A DNA stretch of 64,000 nt from Alteriqipengyuania bathyomarina_B (GCF_038594605.1 NZ_JBCFZM010000001.1:992001-1056000), one strand, 5' to 3'. Positions 8,113 through 16,896 are shown, counted from the stretch's first letter. Numbers and translations: made by a program. The notes: generated by a model from the letters alone, not told the origin.

Positions 8113-9249
8113 TCAATCCTCCGTCGCGAGCAGATAGAGCTGCCGCGCAGCGTCGAGAGGTTTCACCAGTCCCTCGTCCTCGAAGTGCCAGAAGGTCCAG
8201 CCATTGCAGCTGGGGGCGCCTTGCAGGTCCTTGCCGACCTGGTGGATCGAGCCGGTCATCTTTTCGTGTGCCAAAGACCCGTCGGCGCGCACGGTTGCGG
8301 TCCAGTGGCGTTTCTTGTCGAACACCTGCGTGCCGGGTTTGACGAAGCCCGCCTCCACCAGCGTACCGAAAGCGACACGCGGCGCGGTGCGCTTGCTCTG
8401 CATCGTGGTCAGCGCGCTTTCGTCCAGCGGCAGTTCCTTGTCGATCCGCGCGCGGGCGACGGTGCGGTAGGCCTCCTCGCGCTCGCAGCCGATCCATTCG
8501 CGGCCCAGCCGCTTGGCGATCGCGCCGGTGGTGCCGGTGCCGAAGAACGGGTCGAGCACGACATCGCCCTTCTCGGTCGTCGCCAGCAGCACGCGATAGA
8601 GCAGCGCTTCGGGCTTCTGGGTCGGGTGCGCCTTGTGGCCCTGTTCGTCCTTGAGGCGTTCGCCTCCGGCGCAGATCGGGAAGGTCCAGTCGCTGCGCAT
8701 CTGGAGCTCGTCGTTGAGCGTTTTCATCGCGCGATAATTGAAGTGATAGCGCGCCTTTTCGCCCTGGCTCGCCCAGATCAGCGTCTCGTGCGCATTGGTG
8801 AAGCGCGTGCCGCGGAAGTTGGGCATCGGGTTGGTCTTGCGCCAGACGATGTCGTTGAGAATCCAGAAGCCCAGATCCTGCAAGGTCGCGCCGAGGCGGT
8901 AGATATTGTGATAGCTGCCGATCACCCACAGAGCGCCATCGGGCTTCAGAACGCGTCGGCACTCCGCCAGCCAGGCCTTTGAGAAATCGTCGTAAACCTT
9001 GAAGCTATCGAACTGGTCCCAGTGATCGGTTACGGCATCGACATGGCTGCCATCGGGCCGGTTGAGATCGCCGCCGAGCTGGAGGTTGTAGGGCGGATCG
9101 GCGAAGACGAGATCGACGCTGTTGTCGGGCAGCGAACGCATCGCGGCGACGCAATCGCCGTCGAGGATCTGGCCCAGCGGCAGATCGGGCGCGATCTCGA
9201 CGGGTTTGGCGCGCGCGACACGCACCCTCGTTTTCGTTTCAACGACCAT
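8113..9249 (-). CDS. ccrM: Cell-cycle adenine DNA methyltransferase CcrM (GANTC)
   Basis: 378 residues. N6-adenine methyltransferase of the beta class: catalytic DPPY at 51-54 precedes the AdoMet-binding DPFFGTGTTG motif. It carries the roughly 80-residue C-terminal extension (HWTATVRADGS...GAPSCNGWTFWHFE) typical of CcrM rather than Dam. CcrM orthologues methylate GANTC and coordinate replication with gene expression in alphaproteobacteria. Upstream DNA is packed with GANTC sites (9319-9414), which suggests autoregulation. ATG 9249 gives the usual family N-terminus. Confidence 0.93.
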   Translation of the reverse strand: MVVETKTRVRVARAKPVEIAPDLPLGQILDGDCVAAMRSLPDNSVDLVFADPPYNLQLGGDLNRPDGSHVDAVTDHWDQFDSFKVYDDFSKAWLAECRRVLKPDGALWVIGSYHNIYRLGATLQDLGFWILNDIVWRKTNPMPNFRGTRFTNAHETLIWASQGEKARYHFNYRAMKTLNDELQMRSDWTFPICAGGERLKDEQGHKAHPTQKPEALLYRVLLATTEKGDVVLDPFFGTGTTGAIAKRLGREWIGCEREEAYRTVARARIDKELPLDESALTTMQSKRTAPRVAFGTLVEAGFVKPGTQVFDKKRHWTATVRADGSLAHEKMTGSIHQVGKDLQGAPSCNGWTFWHFEDEGLVKPLDAARQLYLLATED

Positions 9250-9305
9250 GATATGCGTGCGTCCCCCAAAAACCTGTCGGTGCGGGCCCTGATTGCCCGT
9301 CCGAG

Positions 9306-9414
9306 TTATCCACAGGGGGACTCGATGAGTCCTCGCGGAGTCCCCGTCAAGTCAAACTTGGTAAACGGGGATGGTTTATGTGGGGTAAAGGCCGCCGATT
9401 CCTCGTTTGGAATC
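9306..9414 (-). promoter_or_regulatory. ccrM upstream region: five GANTC sites and a DnaA box
   Basis: GANTC sites lie at 9319-9323, 9327-9331, 9338-9342, 9397-9401 and 9410-9414. A perfect DnaA box TTATCCACA lies at 9306-9314. The first and third GANTC sit in the arms of an 8-bp inverted repeat (GGGGACTC 9316-9323, GAGTCCCC 9338-9345); the first two also form GACTC-GAT-GAGTC. The region lies between the ccrM start and the stop of the upstream antiporter gene, where the ccrM promoter must be if ccrM is transcribed separately. Confidence 0.7.
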
Positions 9415-9424
9415 AGTACGCAGC

Positions 9425-10348
9425 CTACGCAAATGCGAGCGCGGTGTTGGCCGCGAAACCCGCCAGCATCAGCAGCCCGAACAGCCGCCCGATGCGCGGC
9501 AGGAAGCGGCACATCAATACCAGCAGCAGCGCGGAGGCGGCGGCGATCGGCCAGCCGTATTTGAGCAGCTCGACCGGCAGGGCCTGCCCCGAAACGCCCA
9601 TCGTCACCCCGCCGATCAGCAGCAGGTTGAAGATGTTGGAGCCCAGCACGTTGCCCAGTGCCAGTTCCGCATGGCCGCGGAACGCCGCGACGGCAGAGGC
9701 GGCGAGTTCGGGCAGCGAGGTACCGACCGCCACGATGGTCAGGCCGATCACCGTCTCGCTCACGCCCAGGTCGCTCGCGATGTCGATCGCACCGGTCACC
9801 AGCCAGCCGCCGCCGAACACCAGCGCAGCGAGTCCGGCAGCGAAGAACACCAGCGAGAGGAGGAAATTGGGCGCGGGATGCTCATCCTCTTTCTCCTCTA
9901 CCTGCGCGGGCGGGTGGCGGTATCGCCACACGATATAGACGACCAGCGTCACCAGCAGGCCCACCCCGATATATTGCGCGCCGAGCCCCTGCCAGGCGAT
10001 CGCCCACACCCCGAGCGTGACGAGCAGAGCGACGACCGAATCGCGCCTGCCCATGCCTGCCAGCACGATCGGCGCGATCAGCGCCGCGCCGCCCAGGATC
10101 AGCAGCGAGTTGGCGATGTTCGAGCCGACTATGTTGCCCCACGCGATCTCGGGCGACCCGGCGAACACCGCCTGCAAGCTCGCGACCATTTCGGGCATCG
10201 AGGTCGCCGCGCCGACGATCACCAGCCCGGTGAACAGCGTGGAGATGCCAAACTTTTTCGCGATACCCACCGCGCCGCGCACCAGCAGTTCGCCCCCGAT
10301 GGCAAGAGCGAGCAGTCCGACGGCGATCAGGATCAGCGATCCGGTCAT
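9425..10348 (-). CDS. Calcium/sodium antiporter (CaCA family, YrbG-like)
   Basis: 307-residue membrane protein with the two inverted alpha-repeats of the Ca2+:cation antiporter family. The first is VGAATSMPEM with GNIVGSNIANSLL (about 45-90) and the second is VGTSLPELAAS with GNVLGSNIFNLL (about 205-250). It exchanges Ca2+ for Na+ or H+ across the inner membrane. Its start codon overlaps the nhaA stop by 4 nt, so Na+/H+ and Ca2+ exchange are translationally linked here. Confidence 0.9.
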   Translation of the reverse strand: MTGSLILIAVGLLALAIGGELLVRGAVGIAKKFGISTLFTGLVIVGAATSMPEMVASLQAVFAGSPEIAWGNIVGSNIANSLLILGGAALIAPIVLAGMGRRDSVVALLVTLGVWAIAWQGLGAQYIGVGLLVTLVVYIVWRYRHPPAQVEEKEDEHPAPNFLLSLVFFAAGLAALVFGGGWLVTGAIDIASDLGVSETVIGLTIVAVGTSLPELAASAVAAFRGHAELALGNVLGSNIFNLLLIGGVTMGVSGQALPVELLKYGWPIAAASALLLVLMCRFLPRIGRLFGLLMLAGFAANTALAFA

Positions 10349-11574
10349 GCGTTCGCACCTCTTTTGTTACCGCGCAGGAGGATCAGCACGCCGAGCAGCG
10401 CCGCGATGACCGAGCCGGAGAGTACGCCGAGCTTGACGGCATTGATCTGTTCGGGGCTCGCGAAGGCGAGATTGCCGATGAACAGGCTCATCGTGAAGCC
10501 GATCCCGGCGATCAGCGACAGGCCCCAGACCTGCAGCCAGCCCACGCCTTCGGGAAGGCGCGCAATTCCGCTCTTCACCGCCAGCCATGCAAGGCCGAAG
10601 ATGCCGATCTGCTTGCCGACCAGCAGGCCCAGCGCGATGCCAAGCGGCAGCGGCGCGAGCAATGCGGCAGGCTCCATCCCTTCGAAGGAGACGCCCGCAT
10701 TGGCGAGCGCGAAGATCGGCACGACGAGGAAGGCGACCCACGGGTGCAATTCATGCTCCCACGTTTCCAGCTTCGGCTCGCCCTTGCGGTCCACCATCGG
10801 GATGCACATCGCCAGCGCGACGCCCGCAAGCGTGGCATGGACGCCCGATTTGAGCACGAAGTACCACAGCGCGATGCCGAGGATGGCGTAAGGGATCGAG
10901 GAGCCGACGCGCAGATATCCAAAGCCTGCGAGGAGGACCAGCACGACGGCAGCCGCGCCCAGCATCGAGAGGTCAACACCGGGGGTGTAAAACAGCGCGA
11001 TGATCGCGATGGCACCAATGTCGTCGATCACCGCCACCGCCAGCAGCAGCGCCTTGAGCGCCACCGGCACACGGCTGCCGAGGAGAGCGAGAATGCCGAG
11101 CGCAAAGGCTATGTCGGTCGCGGCGGGGATCGCCCAGCCCTGCAGGTTGGCCGGTTCGCTGAGGTTGATACCGACGAACACCAGCGCAGGGATCGCCATG
11201 CCGCCCAGCGCCGCGAAGATCGGCAGCGATGATTGCTGCCAGCTCGACAGCTGGCCGATCAGCACCTCGCGCTTCACCTCCAGCCCCACGAGCAGGAAGA
11301 ACAGCGCCATCAGCCCGTCGTTGATCCACAGGAGGGCAGATTTCTCCACGCCCGTCCCGCCGACTTTCGCCGTGACCGTCGTGTCGAGCATCCCGAAATA
11401 GGCGGAGGCGAGCGGGCTGTTGGCCCAGATGACCGCGACCGCAGCGGCGGCCATCAGCACGATCCCCCCTGCGCTTTCCTGATGCAGGAAGTCGCGCATC
11501 GACCGTGCGGCACGGGCAAGGACTTCGGGCGGGCGCGGTGCGGGCGTCGGCTCCGGTCTGGGCGCGGTGGTCAT
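10345..11574 (-). CDS. nhaA: Na+/H+ antiporter NhaA
   Basis: 409 residues with 11-12 membrane helices. The ion-binding Asp pair is present in VAVIDDIGAIAI, and WINDGLMALFFLLVGLEVKRE is a family hallmark. NhaA expels Na+ using the proton gradient and supports pH and salt homeostasis, which fits a marine or brackish lifestyle (inference). A Pro-rich cytoplasmic N-terminus of about 25 residues precedes the first helix. ATG 11574 is chosen over a longer in-frame start because the extra 26 residues look non-coding. Confidence 0.93.
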   Translation of the reverse strand: MTTAPRPEPTPAPRPPEVLARAARSMRDFLHQESAGGIVLMAAAAVAVIWANSPLASAYFGMLDTTVTAKVGGTGVEKSALLWINDGLMALFFLLVGLEVKREVLIGQLSSWQQSSLPIFAALGGMAIPALVFVGINLSEPANLQGWAIPAATDIAFALGILALLGSRVPVALKALLLAVAVIDDIGAIAIIALFYTPGVDLSMLGAAAVVLVLLAGFGYLRVGSSIPYAILGIALWYFVLKSGVHATLAGVALAMCIPMVDRKGEPKLETWEHELHPWVAFLVVPIFALANAGVSFEGMEPAALLAPLPLGIALGLLVGKQIGIFGLAWLAVKSGIARLPEGVGWLQVWGLSLIAGIGFTMSLFIGNLAFASPEQINAVKLGVLSGSVIAALLGVLILLRGNKRGANA

Positions 11575-11684
11575 GTTATTCCCCCGGGAATGCTTGCCGG
11601 GCCTTGGCAGGCGACGGCGCGTTAGACAAGGAAAAGGCACCGCGCGATGCATCGCGCGATGCCAGTTTGATACTCAGGTTGGGG

Positions 11685-11858
11685 TCAGGCCCTAGAGCGA
11701 ACCCGCGAGCCGGTGAGCGCGGCGATCCGGTCCTTCACGAGAAGGCGCATTTTCTTCATCCGCTTGCGATCTTCCTGCCGGGCGGGTGCGCGCATCGTGT
11801 CGATCGCACGATCGAGACGGCGGTGGGTCTGGCGAAGCTTATCCAGATGCGATTGCAT
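11685..11858 (-). CDS. DUF465 (YdcH-like) small protein
   Basis: 57-residue, highly basic helical protein (MQSHLDKLRQTHRRLDRAI...RKRMKKMRLLVKDRIAAL). The spacing of the L-x-x-x-H-x-x-L-D segment and of KK-x-K/R-L-x-L-K-D is that of the DUF465/YdcH family, whose function is unknown. An ideal AAGGAG lies 6 nt before ATG 11858 and decides the start; a longer in-frame frame would overlap the divergent LysR gene. Confidence 0.8.
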   Translation of the reverse strand: MQSHLDKLRQTHRRLDRAIDTMRAPARQEDRKRMKKMRLLVKDRIAALTGSRVRSRA

Positions 11859-11949
11859 GGTCTTCTCCTTGGTTGGGTTCCGGCAATTTCGGGGCTCAAG
11901 ACCGATAGGTCCAATTGAAACTCGCCTGCAAATCCGATAGATTTCATCT

Positions 11950-12852
11950 ATGGCCATCACTCTCAAGCAGCTCCGCTACCTGACGACCTTGCAGGACGAG
12001 CGCCATTTCGGTCGTGCGGCCAACCGGCTGCACGTCACCCAGCCCACGCTCAGCCAGCAGGTGCGCCAGCTCGAGGCGACCCTGGGCGCGACACTGGTCG
12101 AGCGGGGGCAGCCCGTGTCGCTGACCCCGATCGGCCGCGATGTCGCTTCGCGGGCGCGCAACATCCTGCGCGAGGTGGCCGATATTCACCACCTGGCGGA
12201 TCGCGCACAGGGCATGCTGTCGGGCACGGTGCGCTTCGGGGTGACGCCCACGCTCGGCCCCTACCTCATGCCGCAGGTGGTCCTGCGCCTGCACGCCGCG
12301 CATCCTGAATTGCGGCTGTATATCCGTGAAGGCTTCCCCGACGAGCAGGCGCGCGCGCTCGCCAACGGGGAACTCGACATGCTGCTCGCTCCGCTGCCGA
12401 TCGACCATCCGCGATTGCATGTCGAACCGCTGTTTCGCGAACCGCTCGCGCTGGTCGGCCCGCCCGATCATCCGCTGCACGGCAAGCCCGAAACGCTGGC
12501 GCGTGATTTCGGGGGCGAGGCGATCCTGAGCCTCGATCCGCGCCACCACTATTCGCGGCAGGTCGCCGAAATCTGCGATCGGCTGCGCGCCAACCTGTTG
12601 CGCGACTACGAAGGCACGAGCCTCGACGGATTGCAGCAGATGACGGGATCGGGGCTCGGGCTGTCGATCCTTCCCGAAACCTACCTGCGCTCGGAATCGG
12701 GCGGCGAGCACATCGTGCGGCGCTTCGCGGTGGCCGACTGGGAGGCCTACCGATCGATCGCGGGCGTCTGGCGCAAGGGATCGGTGCTGAGCGAAGCCTT
12801 CGCCCAGATCGCGAAGGTTATCACCGAAGAGGCGAACCGCACGCTGGGTTGA
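11950..12852 (+). CDS. LysR-type regulator, OxyR-like, lacking the peroxidatic Cys
   Basis: 300 residues: winged HTH at about 4-62 (FGRAANRLHVTQPTLSQQVRQLE) and a periplasmic-binding-like effector domain from about 92. Overall sequence resembles hydrogen-peroxide regulators (GVTPTLGPYLMP, TSLDGLQQMTGSGLGLSILP). At the place of the E. coli OxyR redox pair, Cys199 corresponds to H200 and Cys208 to C209, so the peroxidatic residue is missing. It may sense something else or a different redox state. The neighbouring genes, DUF465 upstream and an SDR downstream, do not reveal a target. Confidence 0.85.
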   Translation: MAITLKQLRYLTTLQDERHFGRAANRLHVTQPTLSQQVRQLEATLGATLVERGQPVSLTPIGRDVASRARNILREVADIHHLADRAQGMLSGTVRFGVTPTLGPYLMPQVVLRLHAAHPELRLYIREGFPDEQARALANGELDMLLAPLPIDHPRLHVEPLFREPLALVGPPDHPLHGKPETLARDFGGEAILSLDPRHHYSRQVAEICDRLRANLLRDYEGTSLDGLQQMTGSGLGLSILPETYLRSESGGEHIVRRFAVADWEAYRSIAGVWRKGSVLSEAFAQIAKVITEEANRTLG

Positions 12853-12882
12853 TCACGCCGGGTCGATCGGAGGGCCGTGCGA

Positions 12883-13791
12883 TCAGGTCGCGGGCGCAAG
12901 CCCCGGATCGACCCCGGTCATATCCTTCGAAATTTCCCACAGGCGCGCGGCGAGCAGCGGATCGCGCGCGGTGGCGGTCGCAACCGCCCGGCCCGAGGAG
13001 CCACCGGTCGCCTCCATAAAGCCATAAGGCCCGTAGTAGTCGCCGCCCTGCGCCGCCGCATCGGTCGCCGCCTGCAACGCGGGCAACGCGCCCTGTTTGG
13101 CGGTGTTGAGCAGCGGTCCGAAAATCGGCATCACGATCTTCGCCCAGCCGACCTGCCGGGTCAGTTCGGTCTTCGCAACGCCGGGGTGGCACGCGATGCT
13201 GGCGATCGGCGACCCTGCGGCGCGCAGCCGCCGGTCAAGCTCCAGTGCAAACATCAGGTTGGCAAGCTTGCTCTGGCCGTAGAATTTCTGGAGCGCATAG
13301 TCGTGCTCCCCCGACAGGTTTTCGAAATCGATCGCCGCCGGGCGATGCGCAATGCTCGACTGGACGACGACGCGCGGGTCCTTGCCCTTGGCGAGCGCGG
13401 GCAGCAGCAGGCTGGCCAGCGCGAAGTGGCCGAGGTGATTGACCGCGAAATGCCGCTCCGCCCCGCCCGTGCCGATGCCGTGGGGCACCCACATGATGCC
13501 GGCATTATTGATCAGCAGGTCGAGGCTATCGATCCCTTCGGCAGCGGCGCGGACCGACGCCATGTCTTCCAAATCGAGCTCGACGATGTCGATCTCGGCC
13601 CCCGGTACGGCTTTGAGCATGTCGTCGCGCGCGCTCTGCGCCCGGTCCATGCTGCGGCAACCCATCAACACGTGCGCGCCGTTTTTCGCGAGCATTTCGG
13701 CAATATGATAGCCGATCCCGGTATTCGCGCCCGTGACGAGCGCGGTGCGCCCCGACTGGTCCGGAATATCGTCGAACGTGAAACCCTTCAT
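12883..13791 (-). CDS. Short-chain dehydrogenase, retinol-dehydrogenase-like
   Basis: 302-residue SDR. Cofactor motif TGANTGIG is at 20-27, NNAG at about 97, and the catalytic Ser (QSSIAH) and Y-G-Q-S-K follow. The HFAVNHLGHFAL segment and overall length fit the RDH/WWOX-like subgroup. The substrate is unknown. Start ATG 13791 overlaps the rnhB stop by 4 nt, so it is expressed with rnhB. Confidence 0.86.
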   Translation of the reverse strand: MKGFTFDDIPDQSGRTALVTGANTGIGYHIAEMLAKNGAHVLMGCRSMDRAQSARDDMLKAVPGAEIDIVELDLEDMASVRAAAEGIDSLDLLINNAGIMWVPHGIGTGGAERHFAVNHLGHFALASLLLPALAKGKDPRVVVQSSIAHRPAAIDFENLSGEHDYALQKFYGQSKLANLMFALELDRRLRAAGSPIASIACHPGVAKTELTRQVGWAKIVMPIFGPLLNTAKQGALPALQAATDAAAQGGDYYGPYGFMEATGGSSGRAVATATARDPLLAARLWEISKDMTGVDPGLAPAT

Positions 13792-14438
13792 GCGCGCATC
13801 TCCAATTGCATTTCCAGCTGGGCCACCGGTGCGAAGCTGCGACGGTGCAGCGCGCAGGGCCCATGCACCCTCAATGCATCGAGATGCTCTGCGGTCCCGT
13901 AACCCTTGTTCCTGTCCCACCCATAGTGCGGATGATCGCGCGCGGCGTCGGCCATCAGTCGGTCGCGCCATTCCTTGGCGACGATGCTGGCGGCCCCGAT
14001 AGCAGGCTCTCGCCCGTCGCCGCCCACGATGGCGCGCGCGGGCCAGCGCCAGCCTTCGCACCGGCCATGCGGAGTCAGGTTGCCGTCGATCAGGACCATG
14101 TCGGGCGCGCGGCCCATTGCTTCGGCCACCCGCTCTACCGCGATCGTCATCGCGAGCATGGTCGCACCGAAGATGTTCAGCCGGTCGATTTCGTCAGGCT
14201 CGATCTGGGCGACGGCCCAGGCGCACCGCCGCCGCACCTGCTCGTCGAGCGAGGAACGCTTGGCGCTCCCGAGCTTTTTGGAATCGTCGAGCCCACCCGG
14301 GCGCGGCTTGCACAGCGCCACAGCGGCGGCCACAACCGGCCCCGCAAGCGGCCCGCGCCCAGCCTCGTCGACACCGACGACCAGCGCACCGGGCGGACAA
14401 GAGGCCGCGAATTCGGGATAAGGACTTTTTGCGAACAT
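13788..14438 (-). CDS. rnhB: Ribonuclease HII
   Basis: 216 residues. Removes RNA and single ribonucleotides from DNA hybrids. Catalytic acids are visible: D24-E25 in VGVDEAGRGPLAGP, Asp in MVLIDGN and Asp in EWRDRLM; the family motif YGWDRNKGYGT is present. ATG 14438 overlaps the ATG of the divergent sugar dehydrogenase by two bases (CATG at 14436-14439). No ribosome-binding site is seen for rnhB, and an in-frame ATG 10 codons upstream is a possible alternative. Confidence 0.92.
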   Translation of the reverse strand: MFAKSPYPEFAASCPPGALVVGVDEAGRGPLAGPVVAAAVALCKPRPGGLDDSKKLGSAKRSSLDEQVRRRCAWAVAQIEPDEIDRLNIFGATMLAMTIAVERVAEAMGRAPDMVLIDGNLTPHGRCEGWRWPARAIVGGDGREPAIGAASIVAKEWRDRLMADAARDHPHYGWDRNKGYGTAEHLDALRVHGPCALHRRSFAPVAQLEMQLEMRA

Positions 14439-15648
14439 GACCAAGAACCGCGTGTTTACCGCCCTCATAGCTAGCAGCACAGCCCTCGCCCTCTCAAGTT
14501 GCGGCAATGCCGGCACGGGGGAGAACAGCCCCAACCCCGCCGCGTCCACCGCCACGGGCTCGCCCACGGGCGGCGCCGCGGACGAGATCGTCGGCCCCTT
14601 CGCGGTCGAGAACATGGGCACCTTCGACGAGCCATGGGCCGGCGCATTCGTGCCGGGCACCAACACGCTGGTGATTACCGAAAAGCCGGGCAAGATCGCG
14701 GCGATCGACGTGGAAACCGGCGAGCGGATCGCGATTTCGGGCGCACCTGAGGTCGATTACGGCGGCCAGGGCGGCCTTGGCGATATCGCCTTTCTCGAAA
14801 GCGAAGCGGGCCGCGATACTCAGAACCGCACGATCTATCTCAGCTGGGCCGAGGCGGGTGACGGCGATACGCGCGGCGCGGTCGTCGGCAAGGGCGACCT
14901 GTTGTGCCTGAAGGTCGACAGCTGCGAGATCGTCGGCCTCGAAGTGATCTGGCGCCAGACCCCCAAGGTGACCGGGCGCGGCCACTATTCGCACCGCATC
15001 GCCTTCAGCCCGGACGAGCAATACATGTTCGTCGCCAGCGGCGACCGCCAGAAGAAAGCCCCTGCACAGGATACCTCCAACACGCTCGGCACGGTAGTGC
15101 GGCTCAACCTTGATGGCACCCCCGCAGCGGGCAATCCGCTGGCCGATCGCGGATCGCCCAGCGACCAGATCTGGAGCTGGGGCCACCGCAATATCCTGGG
15201 CCTCCAGTTCGACAGCGCCGGTCGCCTCTGGGATCTCGAACACGGGCCTGCGGGCGGCGACGAGCTGAATCTGGTGGAGCGCGCCGACAACTTTGGCTGG
15301 CCCGAACGCTCCTACGGCGACAACTACAACGGCTCGCCGATTCCCGATCACACGCCCGACGACGGCTTCACCAAGCCCGCGATCTACTGGACCCCGGTGA
15401 TCGCACCGGGCGATTTCCTGTTCTATTCGGGCGACATGTTCGGCGACTGGCGCGGCGATGCGCTGATCGCGAACCTGAAGGAGCAGAACATCGTGCGGGT
15501 CGAGATGAATGGCACGCGCGCCACGGAAGCCGCGCGCTACGAATTCGGGGAGCGCCTGCGCGACATCATCGAAGGGCCCGATGGCGCACTCTATGTGCTC
15601 GAGGATGGCAATAATGCCCGCCTGCGCAAGCTGACGCCTGCGGGGTAG
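14437..15648 (+). CDS. PQQ-dependent sugar dehydrogenase-like lipoprotein
   Basis: 403 residues. Signal peptide with lipobox LSSC (Cys22), so probably anchored in the envelope. The body is a six-bladed soluble aldose dehydrogenase/YliI-type beta-propeller: GGQGGLGDIAF, HYSHRIAFSPD, SWGHRNILGLQFD, EHGPAGGDELN and WPERSYGDNYNG are the family landmarks, including the catalytic His region (SHRIAF). It oxidises aldose sugars with PQQ. A weak AAGGA lies 12 nt upstream inside rnhB. It is followed by a strong terminator. Confidence 0.88.
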   Translation: MTKNRVFTALIASSTALALSSCGNAGTGENSPNPAASTATGSPTGGAADEIVGPFAVENMGTFDEPWAGAFVPGTNTLVITEKPGKIAAIDVETGERIAISGAPEVDYGGQGGLGDIAFLESEAGRDTQNRTIYLSWAEAGDGDTRGAVVGKGDLLCLKVDSCEIVGLEVIWRQTPKVTGRGHYSHRIAFSPDEQYMFVASGDRQKKAPAQDTSNTLGTVVRLNLDGTPAAGNPLADRGSPSDQIWSWGHRNILGLQFDSAGRLWDLEHGPAGGDELNLVERADNFGWPERSYGDNYNGSPIPDHTPDDGFTKPAIYWTPVIAPGDFLFYSGDMFGDWRGDALIANLKEQNIVRVEMNGTRATEAARYEFGERLRDIIEGPDGALYVLEDGNNARLRKLTPAG

Positions 15649-15673
15649 CTCTCCCGCCCGAAAGAATCGACAG

Positions 15674-15715
15674 CGGGCGCGCGGGGGACTAACCGGCGCG
15701 CCCGTTCCTTTTTCA
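15674..15715 (+). terminator. Rho-independent terminator
   Basis: A perfect 9-bp stem, CGGGCGCGC (15674-15682) and GCGCGCCCG (15696-15704), is followed by TTCCTTTTT. It ends the sugar dehydrogenase transcript. Confidence 0.85.
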
Positions 15716-15732
15716 GGCTCCCGCGCTTTACC

Positions 15733-16263
15733 ATGCCCACGATCGTTCCCATCGACGCCGTTCCGCCTGAACTGCATGAGCAACTGCTCGACGCGGCCTT
15801 CGGCCCGGACCGCAGCACGCGCACCGCCTACCGCATCCGCGAGGGGCTGGAGCGACTGGGCAGCGTGAGCTTCGCGGCGCTGGACGACGAGGATTACCTC
15901 GCGGGCACGATCGAGCTGTGGCCCGTCTCGCTCACGGACGAGGACGGCAAGCAATATCCGCTGCTGATGGTCGGCCCCGTGGCGGTCGCGCCGAGCCGCC
16001 AGAAGCAGGGCTATGGCCGCGCGCTGATGGCGGCCGCGCTGGGCGCGGTCGAGGGGCCCGCGTCGGCCGAGAATCCGGCCCTGCCGCAGGTGCTGATCGG
16101 CGACCCCGAATATTACGAAGCATGGGATTTCGTCGCCGGGCCGACCGCGCAGTGGGACACGCCCGGCCCGGTCGAGCGGCACCGCCTGCTGGTCCGCTGC
16201 GCCAACCCCGCCGTGCTGCCGGTGCGCGGGATGCTGGGGCCATGGCGAAGCGAACAGGCCTGA
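15733..16263 (+). CDS. GNAT-family N-acetyltransferase
   Basis: 176 residues with the GNAT acetyl-CoA-binding motif (GPVAVAPSRQKQGYGRALM, about 79-97), a preceding beta-strand pair and a late GDPEYYEAWDF segment typical of YhbS-like acetyltransferases. It transfers acetyl from CoA to an unknown amine. It lies between a terminator and the DUF1285 operon, 60 nt upstream of the latter. Confidence 0.85.
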   Translation: MPTIVPIDAVPPELHEQLLDAAFGPDRSTRTAYRIREGLERLGSVSFAALDDEDYLAGTIELWPVSLTDEDGKQYPLLMVGPVAVAPSRQKQGYGRALMAAALGAVEGPASAENPALPQVLIGDPEYYEAWDFVAGPTAQWDTPGPVERHRLLVRCANPAVLPVRGMLGPWRSEQA

Positions 16264-16323
16264 TCGCGATGCGGCCTTCGGGCCCGATTGCCAGCCCCCC
16301 ACCCTTCTGCCACAGGCCTTCCA

Positions 16324-16896
16324 ATGCCTTACGAGCCCCCGCCCCACCTCGCGTCACTGACCCTGTCGCAAATCGCCGCGCAGGTCGAAGCGCGCAAGCT
16401 GCCGCCAGTCGAAGGCTGGGCCCCGCAGCAGGAGGGCGAATCCAACATGCGCATCGCCGCCGACGGTACGTGGTTCCATGAGGGATCGCCGATCACGCGC
16501 GAGGCGATGGTGCGCGCATTCTCGGGACTTCTGATCCGCGATGCAGATGGCGCGCATTTCCTGATCTCTCCGTTCGAAAAGCTCTCGATCGAAGTCGAGG
16601 ATGCGGCCTTCATCGCGACCGACATGGTTGTACGCGACGAAAACGGAGAACCAGCACTCGCCTTCCGCCTCAATACCGATGAACTGGTGATCGCGGGGCC
16701 GGACCACCCGATCTTGGCACGCGGAAGCGCGGAAACGCCTGCGCTCTATGTCGGCGTACGGCGTGGGCTGGACGCGCGGCTCAACCGCAGCACCTACCAG
16801 CAGCTTGCCGAACATGCCCTTGCGGTATCTTCCGCCAAGGGGGGCGAGGACTGGACCGTCTCCAGCATGGGCGAGAGCTTTCGCCTGAAACCGTGA
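16324..16896 (+). CDS. DUF1285 domain protein
   Basis: 190 residues, no signal peptide. The N-terminal part (EGESNMRIAADGTWFHEGSPI) and the C-terminal NRSTYQQLAEHA fit the DUF1285 family. Its biochemical role is unknown. First gene of a three-gene operon with a CoA pyrophosphatase and the CCA-adding enzyme. The stop overlaps the next start (GTGA). Confidence 0.82.
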   Translation: MPYEPPPHLASLTLSQIAAQVEARKLPPVEGWAPQQEGESNMRIAADGTWFHEGSPITREAMVRAFSGLLIRDADGAHFLISPFEKLSIEVEDAAFIATDMVVRDENGEPALAFRLNTDELVIAGPDHPILARGSAETPALYVGVRRGLDARLNRSTYQQLAEHALAVSSAKGGEDWTVSSMGESFRLKP

